Assembly: GCA_023388995.1 (NCBI GenBank)
Contig: JAEWFD010000021.1
Span: 1-24,579 of the forward strand
DNA: 24,579 nt
DNA from: Bacillota bacterium
Lineage (GTDB): Bacteria; Bacillota_I; Bacilli_A; Erysipelotrichales; Erysipelotrichaceae
Direction of reading: 5' to 3'
Shown here: positions 14,389 through 21,456 of the stretch, piece after piece
Layout: each line of letters begins with the position of its first letter
Numbering within the stretch: position 1 is the stretch's first letter
Made by a program: the position numbers and the translations under genes
Notes under the pieces: generated by a model
Database searches by the model: none
What the model was told of the DNA's origin: nothing
What the model saw: the letters and a program-made list of their open reading frames with translations, nothing else

Positions 14389-15858
14389 TTAGCGGCCAAC
14401 TAAGCCAGTACGATTAATCAGCACATCTAATGCTTCATCTAATGTTGTCATTAATCTTGCGGTAGCTTGGTAGGCTTTTTCATACATCATCATGTAAGAA
14501 CCTTCTTCGTCTAAGTTAACAGCAGAGATTGCATCTCTGCGATCGTTAAGGTCATCCGCAACCGATAATGATGCTTCAAATCTTCCTTTATAGTAAGTAA
14601 GATCTTGCCCTAATGTTGTGTTGTAATAATCCACGAATTCTGCCAGACTTCCTTCAAATGTACCGATTGTCTGTTTGCCTTCAAGGTTATTGATTAATTT
14701 CAGAATATAAGCTTGATCCAAATCACCTTGCCGTTGTGTATCATTAAGAATAATAGCACTATTTGCCATCCATTCTTTATTAATGGTAATATTAGAAGCT
14801 GTGATAATATCTGAACTTTCATTGATCAATTGCATAGGGACTTGCTTCTTCACACCGCTCTCGACAATCTCTTTCTTGAATGCAGTATTCATAATCGAAG
14901 CAAACTTACTCGCAAACAAATCCAGCTGATTGCGATAAAATTGAACCCCTTTTGCTTCACCAGCCACACCGTTGATCAAGTCAATATTTGCACGAAGTGA
15001 ACCAGATTCGACAACAACATTCTTTCCGGTACCTTCCCAAGTAACCAATACTGTATGATCATTGCCGCTCTTAGCAAGATTTACTTTATCGTGTGTCTTG
15101 CCTTTTACAACTACTTGTTCATTCATGACAACTGTTACACTGCCATCTGCTTCATCAGTAACACGAATATTTCCGAATGTAGCTAAGTCATCTAACAGCA
15201 AGTTTCTTTGGTCCAGCAACTCATTCACTCCATAAGTCATGTTTCCAGTTTGATTGTGTACTTGCTCATCGCTGATTTGCTTATTCAATGCAGCAATCTT
15301 CTCCAACGTTGCATTCATGCGATTTACTTCTACTTCCAAATCGAAATACTGTTGTTCAGCCAATCCACTTAATTGCGTATCATATTGGCGAATTAACTGG
15401 GTGATATTTTTTGCTGAAGACATTACGATATTGGCACTTGTTACTTCTTTCGGTTTTTTATGAAATTCTTGCAAAGCACCATTAATGAAATCAGAAAGCA
15501 CAGAGTTTAATCCCACAGCAGAAACTTCATTCAGTGCAGACTCTATTCCTTCTGTAATGCTCATGGCTTTGTCATAGTAAGAAGTATTCGCAATTTCTTC
15601 TCTGAACCGGCTGTCTAAATAAGAATTCCGGATTTGCCCGACACCTACCATTTTGACACCTTGACCTGCCATGTTAGCTGTCGGCTCCGCAAAACGATTT
15701 GCCAATCCCGAAGTAGTCATGGAAACAAGATCCAATCGCTGTCTTGTATATCCTGGCGTATTTATATTAACAATATTCTGTCCTGTGACATCAATCGCTT
15801 TTTGATTTGCTGCCATCCCTTTTCTTGCTGTTTCAAATCCTAAAAATGTTGGACGCAT
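14389..15858 (-). CDS. flgK: FlgK, hook-associated protein 1
   Basis: The 489-residue protein starts 'MRPTFLGFETARKGMAANQ' with 'DVTGQNIVNINTPGYTRQRLD', the signature of the flagellar rod/hook family, and ends with 'SYMMMYEKAYQATARLMTTLDEALD' region typical of FlgK. It forms the first junction ring on the hook. GAGG (15870-15867), eight bases upstream, sets the ATG at 15858 and leaves out a longer reading that would run into flgN. Its chaperone FlgN is encoded immediately before it. Confidence 0.96.
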   Translation of the reverse strand: MRPTFLGFETARKGMAANQKAIDVTGQNIVNINTPGYTRQRLDLVSMTTSGLANRFAEPTANMAGQGVKMVGVGQIRNSYLDSRFREEIANTSYYDKAMSITEGIESALNEVSAVGLNSVLSDFINGALQEFHKKPKEVTSANIVMSSAKNITQLIRQYDTQLSGLAEQQYFDLEVEVNRMNATLEKIAALNKQISDEQVHNQTGNMTYGVNELLDQRNLLLDDLATFGNIRVTDEADGSVTVVMNEQVVVKGKTHDKVNLAKSGNDHTVLVTWEGTGKNVVVESGSLRANIDLINGVAGEAKGVQFYRNQLDLFASKFASIMNTAFKKEIVESGVKKQVPMQLINESSDIITASNITINKEWMANSAIILNDTQRQGDLDQAYILKLINNLEGKQTIGTFEGSLAEFVDYYNTTLGQDLTYYKGRFEASLSVADDLNDRRDAISAVNLDEEGSYMMMYEKAYQATARLMTTLDEALDVLINRTGLVGR

Positions 15859-15883
15859 TGGTATTACCTCATTTCTATGTTTT

Positions 15884-16303
15884 TTACTTTCTTTGAATAC
15901 TTTCTTTCGAATATGTGTTTTCTTTGTGGCTTTCACCTGCAAGTTTCAAGTTTGTCGTTGCCACTTCAATTCCTTTTTGATTGTAGTATTTTACTTCTTG
16001 AATTGCTGTTTGTATTCTTTGATACATCGTTGTTAGCTGGTGTTTTTCAGTTCCTTCAAACAAATCCACGATTTGCCTCAAAGTTAAATTCGCATATCCT
16101 TCTTCAGCTTGAAATAATTCCCGTTTCTTTTCTATATTTTGAATGCGTTTCTCATTCACTTGCTGAATGGAAATCGTATGCTCGATTGCTTTTAAGTCAC
16201 CTTGCATCAATGTTTGCAATTTATTTTTTTCATCTACTAAAAGACCTTCAAAAAATACAGCATAGTCTTCTAAAAAGGTTTTCAATGCTTCTACTTTACT
16301 CAT
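15884..16303 (-). CDS. flgN: FlgN, export chaperone for FlgK and FlgL
   Basis: This 139-residue, almost entirely helical protein has the FlgN pattern of an N-terminal helix 'LKTFLEDYAVFFEGLLVDEK' and a second helix with 'NEKRIQNIEKKRELF', then 'NLTLRQIVDLFEG'. It is thought to hold FlgK and FlgL unfolded for export, and both genes follow. GGAGG (16313-16309), five bases upstream, sets the ATG at 16303. Its start lies eight bases inside the flgM reading frame, so the two are coupled. Confidence 0.88.
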   Translation of the reverse strand: MSKVEALKTFLEDYAVFFEGLLVDEKNKLQTLMQGDLKAIEHTISIQQVNEKRIQNIEKKRELFQAEEGYANLTLRQIVDLFEGTEKHQLTTMYQRIQTAIQEVKYYNQKGIEVATTNLKLAGESHKENTYSKESIQRK

Positions 16304-16616
16304 GTAATCCTCCAAGATATTTTGCCTTTTGCATCATCGCTTCCGCCAAGGATTGAGAGTCTACCTGATACTGATTGCTGCGTATGGAATCCTTTAATTG
16401 CGCCAGCCGTTGTGCACCGTAGTCCTCATTCAGTTCATCCACAATGGCTTTGCTTGCTTTGGAAATCACTTTGGCTTGCAATGCTTCCTGGCTGACTTCA
16501 ATTTTATCGGTCTTTGGTGATAAAGAATGCAAGCTAGTTGTTTTTTGCTCCTGCTTCTTTGCATCCAGCACCGTATTGCTATACGCTTTATGAATCAAAC
16601 TTGAATTGATTTTCAT
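16296..16616 (-). CDS. flgM: FlgM, anti-sigma-28 factor
   Basis: The 106-residue protein has the FlgM layout: a disordered N-terminal half, then 'DKIEVSQEA' and the helical 'RLAQLKDSIRSNQYQVDSQS' followed by 'LAEAMM'. FlgM holds sigma-28 inactive until the hook is finished and FlgM is exported. Its presence implies that the genome also encodes sigma-28 (FliA/SigD). A sigma-28-like promoter lies 47 bases upstream. At 106 residues it is slightly longer than the B. subtilis protein (88). Confidence 0.92.
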   Translation of the reverse strand: MKINSSLIHKAYSNTVLDAKKQEQKTTSLHSLSPKTDKIEVSQEALQAKVISKASKAIVDELNEDYGAQRLAQLKDSIRSNQYQVDSQSLAEAMMQKAKYLGGLHE

Positions 16617-16662
16617 AATTGCACCATCCTTCTATCAAAATATAAAAAGCTCCTCACTATGA

Positions 16663-16689
16663 TTATCGACTCAATAGTAAAGAACTTAA
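16663..16689 (-). promoter_or_regulatory. Sigma-28-like promoter of flgM
   Basis: On the minus strand TTAA (16689-16686), 15 bases, then GTCGATAA (16670-16663). The sigma-28 consensus is TAAA-N15-GCCGATAA/T; the -10 differs at one position. It lies in the 76-base gap between the PilZ gene and flgM. A nearly identical pattern precedes the FliK-like gene. Confidence 0.65.
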
Positions 16690-16692
16690 TTC

Positions 16693-17325
16693 TCATGCAC
16701 GAACTTCTTTTTGTTTTTTAAATAAATACTTCACAACAATATCTGCATTCTTGTTCTTCAAGCCAATGAACGCACAACCATACCCAAATTGATTATTGGT
16801 TAGATCTCTTTTCCGTTTGATCATAGCCGAAACTTCAAATTTATGTCCATCGAGCTGCATAGATATCAATATTTGCGTTCCCATTGCAATAGATGTGTCT
16901 ACAGTCATATACATGCCGCCAAGACTCAGGTCAATTACATTCACCTCATATGTATTTGTTAGTTCTTTTGCTTCCTTGTCTTCATTTGGTACAACGATAG
17001 TTGCAGGCAAATACACATTGACGCGGAAGAAATTGCGTAAGTCCCTATTCATGACATTTTGAACATCAATGACTCTGAAGAATTTTAAATTAGGAATATA
17101 CAATTTCCCAATAAAAACACGATCCGGCAACTTTTTATGAGTGATAATAACTTTTACTTCTTCCACAAAAAATTTTATGCTGGATGTTCCTAACGCGTTG
17201 CTAATCTCAAGGAAATCTTCACCGATCTTTTGAATTACGCCCGTAGTTAAGAGATCATTTGACAGGGTTTTCAATTCGCAAAGCGCGCCATGGTATTCAG
17301 CAGGTAGTGCTAATTCTTGTTTCAT
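16693..17325 (-). CDS. PilZ-domain protein (YcgR/MotI-like c-di-GMP receptor)
   Basis: This 210-residue protein has an N-terminal YcgR-like beta domain (about 1-90) and a C-terminal PilZ domain with both binding motifs: RNFFR (97-101, RxxxR) and DLSLGG (132-137, D/NxSxxG). These residues wrap cyclic-di-GMP. In B. subtilis the comparable MotI binds the stator protein MotA and acts as a motility clutch; a similar brake is likely here. AAGGAGC precedes the ATG at 17325; the TTG at 17328 is less likely. It sits between comFB and flgM, and the flgM promoter lies in the gap after it. Confidence 0.9.
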   Translation of the reverse strand: MKQELALPAEYHGALCELKTLSNDLLTTGVIQKIGEDFLEISNALGTSSIKFFVEEVKVIITHKKLPDRVFIGKLYIPNLKFFRVIDVQNVMNRDLRNFFRVNVYLPATIVVPNEDKEAKELTNTYEVNVIDLSLGGMYMTVDTSIAMGTQILISMQLDGHKFEVSAMIKRKRDLTNNQFGYGCAFIGLKNKNADIVVKYLFKKQKEVRA

Positions 17326-17347
17326 CAAAATGCTCCTTTCTTTCGGG

Positions 17348-17800
17348 TTAATGTCTTGGATTCGATTTCACTTCAATAATTGCTTTGATAATAGATGGTA
17401 TTACATTATCAGAATACTTCCTCATAACAATGGGAATATCCTCTTCAGCAATGACAACATACTTGGGTGTCATCTTATTCAATGTAATTGCCACAACATC
17501 CATTTTGCATTTGTCACATTTACAGCAATTAAACTTTGCAAACGCTTCATCCAGTTTCTCTTTGATAGCATACTCAACCAAATTGACCAGCACTTTAGGT
17601 TTTGGCGCAGGCATGGTGATTGTATTTTTCGGGTAAATATTAGCCTTCCCGCCAGAGTGAACATGATCAGCACCGATCGTTCTGATTTCGGATGCCTTTT
17701 CTTCAATCGCTTCATTTTTTATCTTGCTGCCGCGAACTGCACTCGGCATAATTTTGCTGTACATGACATCTTTGTCGATATCTCGTTTATTCTTACTCAT
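17348..17800 (-). CDS. comFB: ComFB-family protein
   Basis: This 150-residue protein has an N-terminal region of about 60 mostly polar residues, then a ComFB domain: 'LVNLVEYAIKEKLDEAFAKF', the cysteine cluster CCKCDKC (92-98) and 'DVVAITLNKMTPKYVV'. Four cysteines (92, 93, 95, 98) may bind a metal. ComFB proteins of cyanobacteria and Bacillus have been described as c-di-GMP binders. Its start overlaps the parA stop by eight bases; I favour the ATG at 17800 over the GTG at 17806 on ribosome-binding-site spacing (AAGG nine bases away). In B. subtilis comFB lies in the comF operon just upstream of the flgM region, so its place here looks like conserved synteny. Confidence 0.85.
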   Translation of the reverse strand: MSKNKRDIDKDVMYSKIMPSAVRGSKIKNEAIEEKASEIRTIGADHVHSGGKANIYPKNTITMPAPKPKVLVNLVEYAIKEKLDEAFAKFNCCKCDKCKMDVVAITLNKMTPKYVVIAEEDIPIVMRKYSDNVIPSIIKAIIEVKSNPRH

Positions 17801-18560
17801 GGACACTTACCTTGCCAATCTCCTCAGCCAGTCGATAGTAGTCTTGCAGGATTCCTTTGCGAGTGCAGTACTTCACAACATCTTTTTGGGCCGACTGGGC
17901 TTCTGTAACGGAAATGCTTGGACGAACCGTTGTTTTGAACATCGGTATTTCCAATTCTTTAAAAATAAGATCAGCAGCACCTTTTACTTCCTTATTCAAA
18001 AGCTTGCGACCTTCATACTTATTCAGCAAAACACCGGCAATCTGCAATTTGGGATTGCTGTATTCCTGAATGCGATGAATGGTTTCATTTAGCTGCGTAA
18101 TACCTTGCAAGCTAAAAATATCTGCACACATCGGAATAATTACAAAATCAGATGCAGTCATGGCATTGATCGTTAATATTCCAAGTGCAGGAGGTGTATC
18201 AATCAAGATATAGTCATAAAAGCTCTTAATATTGTTAATCGCTTGTTTCAGTAAATATTCTCTGCCTGAATCGGTAAATTCCAGTTCAATGGCACTTAGA
18301 AGAATATTAGATGTAATAATGTCCACCGTTTTCGTATGTTGAATGGCGTATTGTGCACGAAGTTCCCCTTTTAAAACTTCATAAATGGTCGCACTAATCA
18401 CATTGTCAGCACCCAAGCTAAAGCCCAGATTCCCTTGCGGGTCCATGTCAATTACCAACACTTTATGCCCTTTATCGTGAAATACGCTGGCTAACGCTAA
18501 TGTGGTTGTGGTTTTTCCGACACCACCTTTTTGATTTGTTATGGTATATACTTTACTCAT
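17793..18560 (-). CDS. ParA/Soj-family ATPase, no ParB partner visible
   Basis: This 255-residue protein has the deviant Walker A motif 'KGGVGKTTTT' (residues about 11-20), 'DMDPQGNLGF' and the Walker B region 'YILIDTPPALG'. ParA ATPases bind DNA or membrane and move or place chromosomes, plasmids or protein complexes. No parB gene is adjacent. It is in operon with comFB and the PilZ gene, so a role in placing flagella or chemotaxis/c-di-GMP complexes is possible, as in orphan ParA proteins. It is shorter than FlhG and lacks its N-terminal extension. ATG 18560 begins the conserved 'SKVYTITNQKGG'; its ribosome-binding site is weak. Confidence 0.88.
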   Translation of the reverse strand: MSKVYTITNQKGGVGKTTTTLALASVFHDKGHKVLVIDMDPQGNLGFSLGADNVISATIYEVLKGELRAQYAIQHTKTVDIITSNILLSAIELEFTDSGREYLLKQAINNIKSFYDYILIDTPPALGILTINAMTASDFVIIPMCADIFSLQGITQLNETIHRIQEYSNPKLQIAGVLLNKYEGRKLLNKEVKGAADLIFKELEIPMFKTTVRPSISVTEAQSAQKDVVKYCTRKGILQDYYRLAEEIGKVSVHE

Positions 18561-18586
18561 CCAATTCAACCCCAATTCTGATCTTA

Positions 18587-18615
18587 TTTATACTATTCCG
18601 TTAGTATCTCACGAA
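18587..18615 (-). promoter_or_regulatory. Candidate sigma-A promoter for parA-comFB-pilZ
   Basis: On the minus strand TATAAA (18592-18587) is a good -10 box; the base spacing of 17 gives TTCGTG (18615-18610), a weak -35. The start codon lies 26 bases after the -10. No sigma-28-like pattern is visible here. Confidence 0.3.
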
Positions 18616-18722
18616 CCATTGCCTATAAACAAATCTACTCCTATAGTTTACTATATTTTGGTGAAAAATGCAGTATAATTCATTAATTATTTGTACCATT
18701 TACAAGTATGACATAGTTCAAT

Positions 18723-18755
18723 TACTTATGATATTTCCGTAATATACTTATGATA
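18723..18755. repeat. Two 11-bp direct repeats, 22 bases apart
   Basis: TACTTATGATA occurs at 18723-18733 and 18745-18755. The spacing equals about two turns of DNA, so the copies face the same side, as in many operators. It lies in the 305-base intergenic region (18561-18865) between parA and the Thr-rich gene. Apart from these repeats, the candidate parA promoter and the hairpins at 18784-18857, I see nothing else in that region; it is AT-rich and has no gene. Confidence 0.5.
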
Positions 18756-18783
18756 CTAATAGAATTTGTGATAAGACAGCGGC

Positions 18784-18810
18784 CGCAGAATCAGCTAAGC
18801 TTCTTCTGCG
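18784..18810. other. Intergenic hairpin of unknown role
   Basis: CGCAGAA (18784-18790) and TTCTGCG (18804-18810) form a 7-bp stem around a 13-base loop. No T-run follows on either strand. It lies directly beyond the terminator of the Thr/Ser-rich gene and could be a second weak terminator or part of the parA upstream region. Confidence 0.4.
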
Positions 18811-18811
18811 A

Positions 18812-18857
18812 CAAACAAAAGGATAATCCAATTGGCATTTCCCAGTAAGACTATCCT
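18812..18857 (-). terminator. Probable terminator of the Thr/Ser-rich protein gene
   Basis: On the minus strand AGGATA (18857-18852) pairs with TATCCT (18825-18820), with a small inner TGG/CCA helix, and TTTTGTTTG follows (18819-18811). It is within 10 bases of the stop codon. Confidence 0.5.
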
Positions 18858-18865
18858 CAAATACA

Positions 18866-19453
18866 TTATTTTTTGAAATACATGGCTTTCACGACAAAGA
18901 ATTCCGCTACCATCACAACAAGTGATATCAGTACTCCAATGAGCAAGTTAATCGGAATGACCGATAGCAAAGCAGCATTTCCGACATCTTTTTTGCTGCG
19001 ACTTGCAACTGCCGGAGAGGTTCTTGGCTTATTGGTATAGGTTGCCTTAGTTTGCAAGCCAGCTGCATTTGTTTTAGCTGCTGTCGTTTCCGCAGCTGAA
19101 GAAGCAGAAGTTACAGTTGTTTGTGTTTGATTTCCGGCATTAGATTTTGCAGTTGTTGTTATACCTGCTTTCGTCGTTGTTGCCTTGGCTGTTGTCGTTG
19201 CTTGCGTTATATTCTTTGTTGTACTGGCAGAACTAGATGATTTTACGTAATAGCCCTTTGCAGTATCATACACATATCCTTTTTCCAGCCAGCCAATTGC
19301 ACAACCTACCCATGTTGGATCTGTACATTCACTGCCATCTGTCGCAGCACTGACAGCATCCAAAGCAAATAGCGGATGATTTTGTTTTGTACCAAAGATA
19401 AGTCCTAGCACAACCAACACTGCAATTACCCCAAACTTCATAAACTGCTTCAT
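18866..19453 (-). CDS. Exported Thr/Ser/Ala-rich protein with C-terminal membrane anchor, unknown function
   Basis: I do not recognise this 195-residue protein. It has an N-terminal hydrophobic signal (about 7-20), then a short module with two cysteines, 'CTDPTWVGCAIGWLEKGYVY' (about 43-62), then about 70 residues of low-complexity Thr, Ser and Ala with Lys and Gln, then a C-terminal membrane segment ('LLIGVLISLVVMVAEFFVV') with a short basic tail. This is a wall-spanning stalk layout with a small head. The ribosome-binding site GGAGG is strong. It lies 64 bases after the FlhB-like gene, separated from it by a terminator, so it probably has its own promoter. The Thr-rich part could be glycosylated. 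Confidence 0.7.
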   Translation of the reverse strand: MKQFMKFGVIAVLVVLGLIFGTKQNHPLFALDAVSAATDGSECTDPTWVGCAIGWLEKGYVYDTAKGYYVKSSSSASTTKNITQATTTAKATTTKAGITTTAKSNAGNQTQTTVTSASSAAETTAAKTNAAGLQTKATYTNKPRTSPAVASRSKKDVGNAALLSVIPINLLIGVLISLVVMVAEFFVVKAMYFKK

Positions 19454-19487
19454 GATATTCCTCCTAATATATTCATCATAATACCAT

Positions 19488-19530
19488 AAAAAAGAACAAA
19501 AATATACAATAGAATTGTTATTTTTGTTCT
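19488..19530 (-). terminator. Terminator overlapping the end of the FlhB-like gene
   Basis: On the minus strand AGAACAAAAATA (19530-19519) and TATTTTTGTTCT (19504-19493) form a perfect 12-bp stem with a 14-base loop, followed by five T. The upstream arm contains the last codons and the stop of the FlhB-like gene. Confidence 0.8.
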
Positions 19531-19796
19531 TTCAGTTCTTCAGCTCGCTCCATAATTTTCATATATACCGTCGCAATAATTTGATATAGCTCAGGTGGAA
19601 TAGCAGAACCTAGCTCCAGCATGCAGAGCATTGTTGCTGCACTATCGTCACGAAAAATCGGAATCCCTTGCTGTTCTCCAATATTAATAATTCTCTCAGC
19701 AACCAAGCCATAGCCGGAAGCAATAACAATGGGTGCTGCATCTTGCTGAGGATTATATTTCAAAGCAACTGCTTTATCTTTTTTAGATTTTGACAT
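19518..19796 (-). CDS. FlhB C-terminal-domain-like protein (FlhX/YlqH type)
   Basis: This 92-residue protein matches only the cytoplasmic C-terminal part of FlhB: 'AVALKYNPQQDAAPIVIASGYGL' region, 'IINIGEQQGIPIFRDDSAA' and 'GSAIPPELYQIIATVYMKIM'. It has no membrane segments and no NPTH cleavage motif, so it resembles the stand-alone FlhX/YlqH proteins, which can replace the cleaved C-terminus of FlhB in export switching. AAGGAGG lies ten bases before the ATG at 19796. Its start overlaps the FliK-like gene by 14 bases. In B. subtilis ylqG-ylqH are likewise adjacent. Confidence 0.87.
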   Translation of the reverse strand: MSKSKKDKAVALKYNPQQDAAPIVIASGYGLVAERIINIGEQQGIPIFRDDSAATMLCMLELGSAIPPELYQIIATVYMKIMERAEELKEQK

Positions 19797-21267
19797 AAAT
19801 CCCCGTCCTCCTTTTTGGCAGATCTTCAAACACTTCCATCAGTGATCTTGCTTTTTCCAAAGGCTCCATACGCACCGTTGCTAAATCATACGGAGAACGT
19901 AATACAATTGTCTGCAATTCCCTTGCCAATGACTGAAATTCGTTGACCCACCCCGGCGGACAAAAAACGGTCAAGGCCAGCTTGTTCTTCAGAATTTTTG
20001 CCTCAACTTCAAATCGCCCGAATAATTCGACATCCAACGCCATTAAAACGTGATAATTTCTGAAATTGCCACTGTCCTCTTGGTTGGCTGCATGTGCTTC
20101 CGGATCAATCCATAATTCGCCGAATGCTTTTATACCATTAAAATCTATCGGCAGCACAAAATGAAGCAATGGGGTGAAATTGCTTGGAGATGTTAAAAGT
20201 GATTGAACAATTTTTTCTATCTGCTCCGAATTCATGATATGCGTTCCCGATGATTCTTTTTGAATAATTTCGGTCAAGGCTCTTAAAACAGTAGAATGTT
20301 GTTCATCTATTTTTGCTAGATTAGCTTTTGCTAAATATTGTTCTACGAAAGACATAAATTGTTTTTGGTCTTCCGGTGTTTCAATATACTTCAGCATTTG
20401 CTTCACGGCCTCGTTTATGTTGTTTTCATTGGGTTGGTAACGGGATAGGTTGTACTGAATAATACTGCTATTTTTCGCAATTTTCGGGTTGTACAACAGG
20501 CTTTGCTTGATTTCCTGCAGCATTGCCAACACCTGTTTTTTTAGTTCCAGATACCGCCCTTGGACAATCGCATCATTTACACCGGATTTTGTCCACTTGT
20601 GAATTTCCTCAAATGCCACTTTCAGTTGATCAAGTTTTTTGCTGACTTCCATGCCCGTAAATTCTTCTTTCAGATAACCCAGATTATTAGCAACAGATTT
20701 TAAAACATCAGCTTTTCCCAATCGCTGATTGATCGCTTTCATAAAATTCGCAATATCTAATTTAACTTCATAAAGTCCTGTCTGCTTGTCAAGTTCACTC
20801 AGGTTTTCACTGTTTTGATGAACAATTTTTTGCACATCCTGCAGAATCTGCCGCAATGCATCAAACAACTCACCTTTAAAGATTGTTGTCATGTTTGCCT
20901 GCTGCATCATTTCGCCAACCAAGTCTTCCGGATGTAGCAGCAGACTTTCATATAGCTTTACGATTTCCTCACTGATTGTATCATTGGCAATCGGAAGCAT
21001 GCTGACGACCTCCTGCAAAAGGTAAATAGAACGTAAAAAATGAACGGTCTGATCAGGATCATTCAGCATGCCCGTTAATATAGAAGCAGATTCATTTTGC
21101 AGCTGCAGCGTATTGTTTTGTTCCAGCGTCTGCTTTTGCTCATTCAGCTTGTTTACTTTCCCCACATCTACCATTTGAAAAGGTACGGTAGGATCTGCCG
21201 CTGGTTTTGCAGACGGCATTAAATTGCGATTTATTAAAGGTGTTGTTACCTTGAGTATGTCTGCCAT
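19783..21267 (-). CDS. FliK-like protein (YlqG type, hook-length-control C-terminal domain)
   Basis: This 494-residue protein has a low-conservation, helical and coiled-coil-rich N-terminal part (about 1-370) and a C-terminal beta domain: 'PIDFNGIKAFGELWIDP', 'LMALDVELFGRFEVEAKILKN' region and 'LVVFCPPGW'-like 'LTVFCPPGWV'. That pattern matches the FliK C-terminal domain, which contacts the FlhB C-terminus to switch export from hook to filament. The FlhB-like gene starts inside its last 14 bases, so it works with that protein. GGAGG lies before the ATG at 21267; a TTG at 21270 is less likely. A sigma-28-like promoter lies 46 bases upstream. The cell probably also has a classic FliK elsewhere. 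Confidence 0.78.
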   Translation of the reverse strand: MADILKVTTPLINRNLMPSAKPAADPTVPFQMVDVGKVNKLNEQKQTLEQNNTLQLQNESASILTGMLNDPDQTVHFLRSIYLLQEVVSMLPIANDTISEEIVKLYESLLLHPEDLVGEMMQQANMTTIFKGELFDALRQILQDVQKIVHQNSENLSELDKQTGLYEVKLDIANFMKAINQRLGKADVLKSVANNLGYLKEEFTGMEVSKKLDQLKVAFEEIHKWTKSGVNDAIVQGRYLELKKQVLAMLQEIKQSLLYNPKIAKNSSIIQYNLSRYQPNENNINEAVKQMLKYIETPEDQKQFMSFVEQYLAKANLAKIDEQHSTVLRALTEIIQKESSGTHIMNSEQIEKIVQSLLTSPSNFTPLLHFVLPIDFNGIKAFGELWIDPEAHAANQEDSGNFRNYHVLMALDVELFGRFEVEAKILKNKLALTVFCPPGWVNEFQSLARELQTIVLRSPYDLATVRMEPLEKARSLMEVFEDLPKRRTGIYVKI

Positions 21268-21312
21268 CAAAAACCTCCACAGCTAAAAGCGAATGAAACT
21301 ATCTCTTATATC

Positions 21313-21339
21313 ACATCGACTTTTTTGATCATTAGTTAA
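21313..21339 (-). promoter_or_regulatory. Sigma-28-like promoter of the FliK-like/FlhB-like operon
   Basis: On the minus strand TTAA (21339-21336), 15 bases, then GTCGATGT (21320-21313). The spacing and the GTCGAT core are the same as at flgM, and both resemble TAAA-N15-GCCGATAA. Confidence 0.55.
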
Positions 21340-21397
21340 GTATTTTGAAATGAATGTGATTTAAAAACAAAACAAATCCTAAAGTAACAACTCACTA

Positions 21398-21426
21398 TTT
21401 ATTTTGTGTTGTTATTTTGCTATGAT
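21398..21426 (+). promoter_or_regulatory. Extended -10 promoter of the opine-dehydrogenase/B12-enzyme operon
   Basis: TGCTATGAT (21418-21426) is an extended -10 box (TGn followed by TATGAT). The -35 position 17 bases upstream is TTTATT (21398-21403), weak, as is common with extended -10 promoters. The start codon is 31 bases downstream. The 186 bases between this gene and the divergent FliK-like gene hold only this and the sigma-28-like promoter. Confidence 0.5.
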
Positions 21427-21456
21427 TAGTTAGACTATACAGTAAGGAGGTATTAT

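Noticed and set aside
21271..21456. Cobalamin riboswitch upstream of the B12 enzyme operon
   Set aside because: The gap is only 186 bases, shared with a divergent gene, and the promoter sits 31 bases before the start codon; there is no room for a riboswitch and no B12-box sequence is visible.
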